Positions 10,496 to 12,386 of a stretch of 12,386 nucleotides of DNA are shown one piece after another. Positions within the stretch are counted from its first letter, which is position 1, and every line of letters begins with the position of its first letter. Made by a program: the position numbers and the translations under genes. This stretch comes from Candidatus Nomurabacteria bacterium (GTDB taxonomy: Bacteria > Patescibacteriota > Minisyncoccia > Phycocordibacterales > Phycocordibacteraceae), in assembly GCA_943355045.1 (NCBI GenBank), contig CALRDY010000009.1:1-12386 (forward strand). Reading direction: 5' to 3'. The notes below the pieces were generated by a model. It was given only the letters and a program-made list of their open reading frames with translations. It had not been told where the DNA came from and ran no database searches.

Positions 10496-10783
10496 ATGGG
10501 GAGCGTCGGCCGCAAGAATCCGAGCGTTCCCGATGACTGGGAACCGGTGCCGTCGGAGACGGGTACGGAAGCTGATCTCGCCGATCAGGCCGATGTCGTC
10601 ATGAGCCGCGAGAGCAATATCGCGATACTGTCCGATCTCGAAGCTCGGTATGACACCGTGCTCGCTGCGCTCGCACGGATCGAGAAAAAGACGTTCGGGA
10701 AATGCGAAGTCTGCGGCAAAGAGATAGAGGAGGCTCGTCTTGGGGCCAATCCGACCGCCACCACGTGCATCGCACATCTATAA
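10496..10783 (+). CDS. TraR/DksA-type zinc-finger protein (N-terminus in another frame)
   Basis: 95 residues as an open frame from ATG 10496. TraR/DksA proteins bind RNA polymerase through the secondary channel and modulate transcription initiation. Visible: GRKNPSVPDDWEPVPSETG (about 5-23), a helical region with ARYDTVLAALARIEKKTFG, and the zinc finger CEVC ... TCIAHL: C-x2-C-x17-C-x2-H, i.e. Cys3His rather than the usual Cys4. The natural N-terminus is in the preceding frame (ATG 10438), separated by a 1-nt shift at a TGA. Without it the first coiled-coil arm is shortened by about 18 residues. The stop overlaps a perfect TATAAT that may serve comM. Family assignment is sure; whether the intact protein is made is not. 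Confidence 0.85.
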   Translation: MGSVGRKNPSVPDDWEPVPSETGTEADLADQADVVMSRESNIAILSDLEARYDTVLAALARIEKKTFGKCEVCGKEIEEARLGANPTATTCIAHL

Positions 10784-10784
10784 T
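10779..10784 (+). promoter_or_regulatory. Consensus -10 (TATAAT) before comM
   Basis: A perfect TATAAT overlaps the stop codon of the zinc-finger gene and ends 5 nt before the comM ATG (10790). No -35 is obvious. It could drive a leaderless comM mRNA. Confidence 0.4.
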
Positions 10785-10789
10785 GCGTC

Positions 10790-12364
10790 ATGGCTGCGAC
10801 ACGGCCGAAACCAGACTCGGTTCGCGCACCAGCTCATTCTTCGTTGCCGAAACTCGGCTATGCGAAGACGCTCGCCGCGCAGCCGGTCGGCTCAGGCGCA
10901 GAGATAGTCACGGTCGAGGCGGATCTCACGCGCGGCCTGCACGCGTTCTCGATTGTCGGCCTCGCCGATAAAGCGGTCGAAGAAGCGCGCGACCGGGTCA
11001 GCGCCGCGATACGCCATTCCGGATACAAGCCGCCCAAGCAGCAGAATAAGCGCATCGTCCTCTCGCTCTCTCCTGCGGATTTAAAGAAAGAAGGTTCGCA
11101 TTACGACCTCGCGCTTGCGATCGCATATCTCATTGCCGCCGGCGACCTCGTGCCTCCTGAAGGAGAGGTGTTGCTTATCGGAGAGCTCGCGCTCGATGGC
11201 ACGCTGCGCGCGGTAAAGGGCGTCCTGCCGCAGGTGCTCGCCGCCAAGCGGCGCGGCATCAAGAGTATTTTCGTACCGCCGGGGACCTCCCGCGAGGCGT
11301 TGCTCGCCGAAGGTCTCTTTGTGTACGCGCCGAAATCGCTCGCGGAACTTCTGCAGCATTTTAAAAATGAGAAGCCGCTCCCGCGGCTCGTGCGCGACCG
11401 TCGCATAGAGTCGCCGCCGCCCGCACTCGACCTTTCGGATGTGAAAGGGCAGGAGAGCGCTAAACGCGCGCTCGAGATCGCCGCCGCAGGTCGGCACAAC
11501 ATCGTTTTCTATGGCCCGCCCGGCACCGGCAAGACGATGCTCGCCCGCGCGCTCGCCGGCATCCTTCCGCCTTTGACCGACGACGAAATGCTCGAAGTGA
11601 CCGCGATACATTCCACCGCAGGGCTTTTGCGGGACGGGGAGGCGGTGTATTGGCCACCGTTCCGTGCGCCGCACCACTCGATATCACATGTCGCTATCGT
11701 AGGCGGAGGCACGTTCCCGAAAGCTGGGGAAGTGACGCTCGCGCATAAAGGCGTTTTATTCTTGGATGAATTCCCCGAATTCGAGTCGCGTTCGCTCGAG
11801 GCGCTCCGGCAGCCGCTCGAAGATCGTATCGTCACCGTTTCGAGAGCGCGCGCGAGCGTGACGTTTCCTGCCGACTGCATGATCGTCGCAGCGATGAATC
11901 CGGCGGACACGCTCTCTGCGGACTCGCGCGTAGCGCTGCGCGCCGCCGCGAAACAGGCGCGCCGCATCTCGCGGCCGATCGTCGACCGTCTCGATCTCTG
12001 GATCGAGGTGCCGCTTATCTCGCACGATACGCTCTCGAAGCTTTCGCAGGGCGAACCGTCGGAAGACGTGCGTAAGCGCGTCGTTGCCGCGCGCTCTCGT
12101 GCCGAGAAGCGCACTGGCAAAAAAGGCTCGACAAATGCCGCGCTCACGGGCCGGGAGCTTGATGAAAAAAGCGATTTTACCGCCGCCGCGAAAGAAACTC
12201 TGACAAGCGCCGCCGCCCGTTTAAACCTCTCTCCGCGCAGCTACCACCGCACGATGCGCGTCGCGCGCACCATCGCCGACCTCGCGGGCGCTGATACCGT
12301 CATTCCGGCACACGTCCACGAAGCGCTCCAATACCGCCCGCGCGGACTATTCGGATTCGAATGA
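10790..12364 (+). CDS. comM: ComM/YifB family AAA+ ATPase (Mg-chelatase-like)
   Basis: 524 residues. ComM is a hexameric helicase that promotes branch migration during integration of transformed DNA; YifB homologues are widespread. Order: ~20-residue basic N-terminal extension, Lon-protease-like ChlI domain (about 25-190; [39 protein letters not shown]), then the AAA+ domain with Walker A GPPGTGKT (242-249), [17 protein letters not shown], Walker B VLFLDEF (322-328), sensor-type IVAAMNP (365-371) and the C-terminal helical domain ([21 protein letters not shown]). Oddity: after AAMNP the canonical PCG...C.C cysteine motif is missing and replaced by [12 protein letters not shown]; only one cysteine (C363) is left in this part. 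The ATG at 10790 is 6 bp after the previous stop, with TATAAT just upstream. Confidence 0.94.
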   Translation: MAATRPKPDSVRAPAHSSLPKLGYAKTLAAQPVGSGAEIVTVEADLTRGLHAFSIVGLADKAVEEARDRVSAAIRHSGYKPPKQQNKRIVLSLSPADLKKEGSHYDLALAIAYLIAAGDLVPPEGEVLLIGELALDGTLRAVKGVLPQVLAAKRRGIKSIFVPPGTSREALLAEGLFVYAPKSLAELLQHFKNEKPLPRLVRDRRIESPPPALDLSDVKGQESAKRALEIAAAGRHNIVFYGPPGTGKTMLARALAGILPPLTDDEMLEVTAIHSTAGLLRDGEAVYWPPFRAPHHSISHVAIVGGGTFPKAGEVTLAHKGVLFLDEFPEFESRSLEALRQPLEDRIVTVSRARASVTFPADCMIVAAMNPADTLSADSRVALRAAAKQARRISRPIVDRLDLWIEVPLISHDTLSKLSQGEPSEDVRKRVVAARSRAEKRTGKKGSTNAALTGRELDEKSDFTAAAKETLTSAAARLNLSPRSYHRTMRVARTIADLAGADTVIPAHVHEALQYRPRGLFGFE

Positions 12365-12386
12365 TCAAAGAAAGTAGCGCGGCGCC

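Noticed and set aside
10480..10500. prfB-like programmed +1 frameshift
   Set aside because: The codon before TGA is GAG, with no possible re-pairing one base on, and there is no correctly spaced internal Shine-Dalgarno stimulator.
10438..10520. UGA recoding (as glycine in some CPR lineages, or selenocysteine)
   Set aside because: Reading TGA as a sense codon keeps the wrong frame and does not reach the zinc-finger sequence; TGA is also the natural stop of cca and the HTH gene.
1..12386. CRISPR array, insertion sequence or prophage genes
   Set aside because: No regularly spaced repeats, transposase or phage structural genes; the only mobile-like signals are the tRNA-derived units.

Overview
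The window looks like a chromosomal segment of a Patescibacteria/CPR bacterium, most likely Parcubacteria-like. This is inferred from small compact housekeeping genes, a streamlined HU protein, a TraR-type zinc-finger protein with a Cys3His ligand set, an anchored trypsin-like protease, a proline/serine-rich anchored protein with an IRTF-type cytoplasmic tail, and very sparse Shine-Dalgarno sequences. No rRNA or phylogenetic marker is present, so the assignment is tentative. Coding DNA is fairly GC-rich; the small HTH gene at 3426-4112 and the intergenic blocks look more AT-rich.

Layout, left to right. 1-1093: 3' end of RNase Y (rny), then an HU DNA-binding protein with its own promoter and a strong hairpin. 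1169-4402: a stretch with four tRNA genes, all on the minus strand (Gly-TCC, Pro-TGG, Gly-GCC, Arg-TCG), interleaved with a plus-strand secreted/anchored serine protease, a minus-strand YraN-type nuclease-fold protein, and a minus-strand HTH protein of unknown function whose stop codon abuts the 5' end of tRNA-Gly(GCC). 4442-5905: CCA-adding tRNA nucleotidyltransferase (cca); three of the four tRNAs here do not encode CCA. 5906-6323: a 418-bp intergenic region full of palindromes. 6324-8107: exonuclease III and a Xer-type tyrosine recombinase on the minus strand. 8213-12364: plus-strand run of rpsO, a NYN/LabA-type predicted RNase, an anchored hypothetical protein with an internal repeat, a frameshifted TraR/DksA-type zinc-finger protein, and comM (YifB).

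Three things stand out. (1) Six parS-like sites (core CACGTG, 12-14 of 16 matches to the Bacillus-type ParB site) lie within 1.1 kb (5026-6121), three inside cca and three in the following intergenic region. Exonuclease III and Xer recombinase follow, suggesting a centromere-like, possibly origin-proximal locus. (2) Downstream of both tRNA-Gly(GCC) and tRNA-Arg(TCG) there is a related ~161-bp unit made of an antisense copy of the tRNA T-arm/acceptor 3' strand, conserved internal words, and a second sense copy of the tRNA 3' end. The two units keep the same architecture but carry the sequence of their own tRNA, so this is either a tRNA-3'-end-targeting mini-element or an RNA switch/decoy. (3) Many start codons are preceded by a -10-like TANNNT hexamer exactly 6 nt (once 5 nt) upstream with no ribosome binding site, suggesting leaderless transcripts.

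Functionally, the window combines RNA turnover and tRNA maturation (RNase Y, Cca, NYN protein, tRNAs, S15) with chromosome maintenance (HU, parS-like sites, Xer, exonuclease III, ComM).
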